Positions 13,374 to 13,617 of a stretch of DNA of 13,617 nucleotides are shown in pieces. This stretch comes from JBFLVQ01 sp040758525. GTDB lineage: Bacteria; Acidobacteriota; Blastocatellia; Chloracidobacteriales; JADJPF01. Location of the stretch: the NCBI GenBank assembly GCA_040758525.1, contig JBFLVQ010000201.1:1-13617 (forward strand), written 5' to 3'. The position numbers were made by a program, and so were the translations under genes. How positions within the stretch are numbered: position 1 is the stretch's first letter; the number at the start of each line of letters is the position of its first letter. Below the pieces are notes generated by a model, which did not search any database, was not told the DNA's origin, and saw only the letters and a program-made list of their open reading frames with translations.

Positions 13374-13617
13374 ACGCCTTCATCTCTTCCATTAAGAAAT
13401 TTTATTGGTGAAGCATAATGAGTGGAAAGCAGACCACCACAGAAGTGATGGTGTATAAGCAGAACAACGGATCGGTCTTGCTGAGTGTTTGTTATCACTG
13501 ACCACCCGTTATCAGGCACCCACAAACCTTATTATGTCCAATCTGCCTAAAATAGCAGAGCGAATCCTATGTAGCCTGCCATCCTCTCCGGAGATTTTCA
13601 AATACCCCACTTTTTAG
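13374..13617 (-). other. Upstream region of the chemosensory operon; no convincing gene
   Basis: These 244 bases contain no supported gene. On the minus strand 16 codons are open from the window edge to a TAG at 13569-13567, which could be the tail of a neighbouring gene but is too short to judge. The region also holds a 10-bp palindrome (tctccggaga, near 13585-13594) and two direct copies of GTTATCA (plus strand, 13491-13497 and 13508-13514). It must contain the operon's control signals if the receptor gene is the first cistron. Confidence 0.4.
13399..13428 (-). promoter_or_regulatory. Weak promoter candidate for the chemosensory operon
   Basis: On the minus strand TTTCCA (13428-13423, four of six matches to TTGACA) is followed after 18 bases by TAAAAT (13404-13399, five of six matches to TATAAT). 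Transcription would start near 13392, giving a leader of about 20 bases. No flagellar-type (sigma-28) motif was recognised. Other sites further upstream could serve equally well. Confidence 0.25.

Noticed and set aside
13534..13617. Plus-strand mini-frame of 27 codons ending exactly at the window edge
   Set aside because: No ribosome site, no recognisable sequence, and the opposite strand is equally open; it cannot be told from chance.
13567..13617. Minus-strand 16 codons open from the right edge to TAG, possible tail of another gene
   Set aside because: Too short to show coding character; mentioned only as a possibility in the upstream region entry.

Overview
The window is a compact stretch of bacterial chromosome in which every supportable gene lies on the minus strand. 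Transcription therefore runs from the right end towards base 1. Base composition is intermediate (by eye, near half G+C). Shine-Dalgarno sites of the GGAGG/AAGGAG type precede most genes, and GTG and TTG starts occur. The lineage cannot be fixed from the sequence. The gene set (a chemosensory cluster with no flagellar genes, a GAF/coiled-coil protein, a CheX-like protein, a cytosolic S9 peptidase) makes a filamentous or gliding Chloroflexota-like bacterium a reasonable but weak guess.

Right part, about 4300-13400: one chemosensory gene cluster in the order mcp - cheR - cheA - cheB - cheY-like - cheX-like - GAF/coiled-coil protein - cheY-like - cheW. Most intergenic gaps are 20-60 bases. cheB and the following receiver gene overlap by four bases. 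Two gaps stand out: 172 bases between mcp and cheR, and 42 bases between cheR and cheA that hold a perfect 7-bp hairpin. Together the genes encode a nearly complete pathway: a transmembrane receptor, the coupling protein CheW, the kinase CheA, the adaptation enzymes CheR and CheB, and two single-domain receivers. CheD is absent. The only CheC/CheX-type phosphatase candidate lacks the catalytic Asn of the ExxN motif (it reads ExxG). No flagellar or pilus gene is in view, so the output could be flagellar, pilus-based or non-motility.

Middle, about 3325-4306: a non-coding gap after cheW holds a hairpin (possible operon terminator) and then an extended -10 promoter. These lead into a left-handed beta-helix protein of the gamma-carbonic anhydrase family that has lost all three zinc-ligand histidines. 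A second promoter-like site, sharing the exact decamer GTTATAATCC with the first, lies upstream of the next gene.

Left part, 1-3324: a tight three-gene group with gaps of 9 and 19 bases encodes a class I SAM-dependent methyltransferase, an alpha/beta-hydrolase that starts at TTG, and an S9-family (acylaminoacyl-peptidase-like) serine peptidase. The peptidase runs off the left edge but still shows its complete Ser-Asp-His triad. Nothing in the sequence ties these three functionally to the chemosensory genes.

No tRNA, rRNA, CRISPR array, insertion sequence or prophage feature was seen. The most interesting points are two apparent pseudoenzymes (the CheX-like protein and the gamma-CA-like protein), the GAF/coiled-coil protein embedded in the chemosensory operon, and the repeated promoter decamer.
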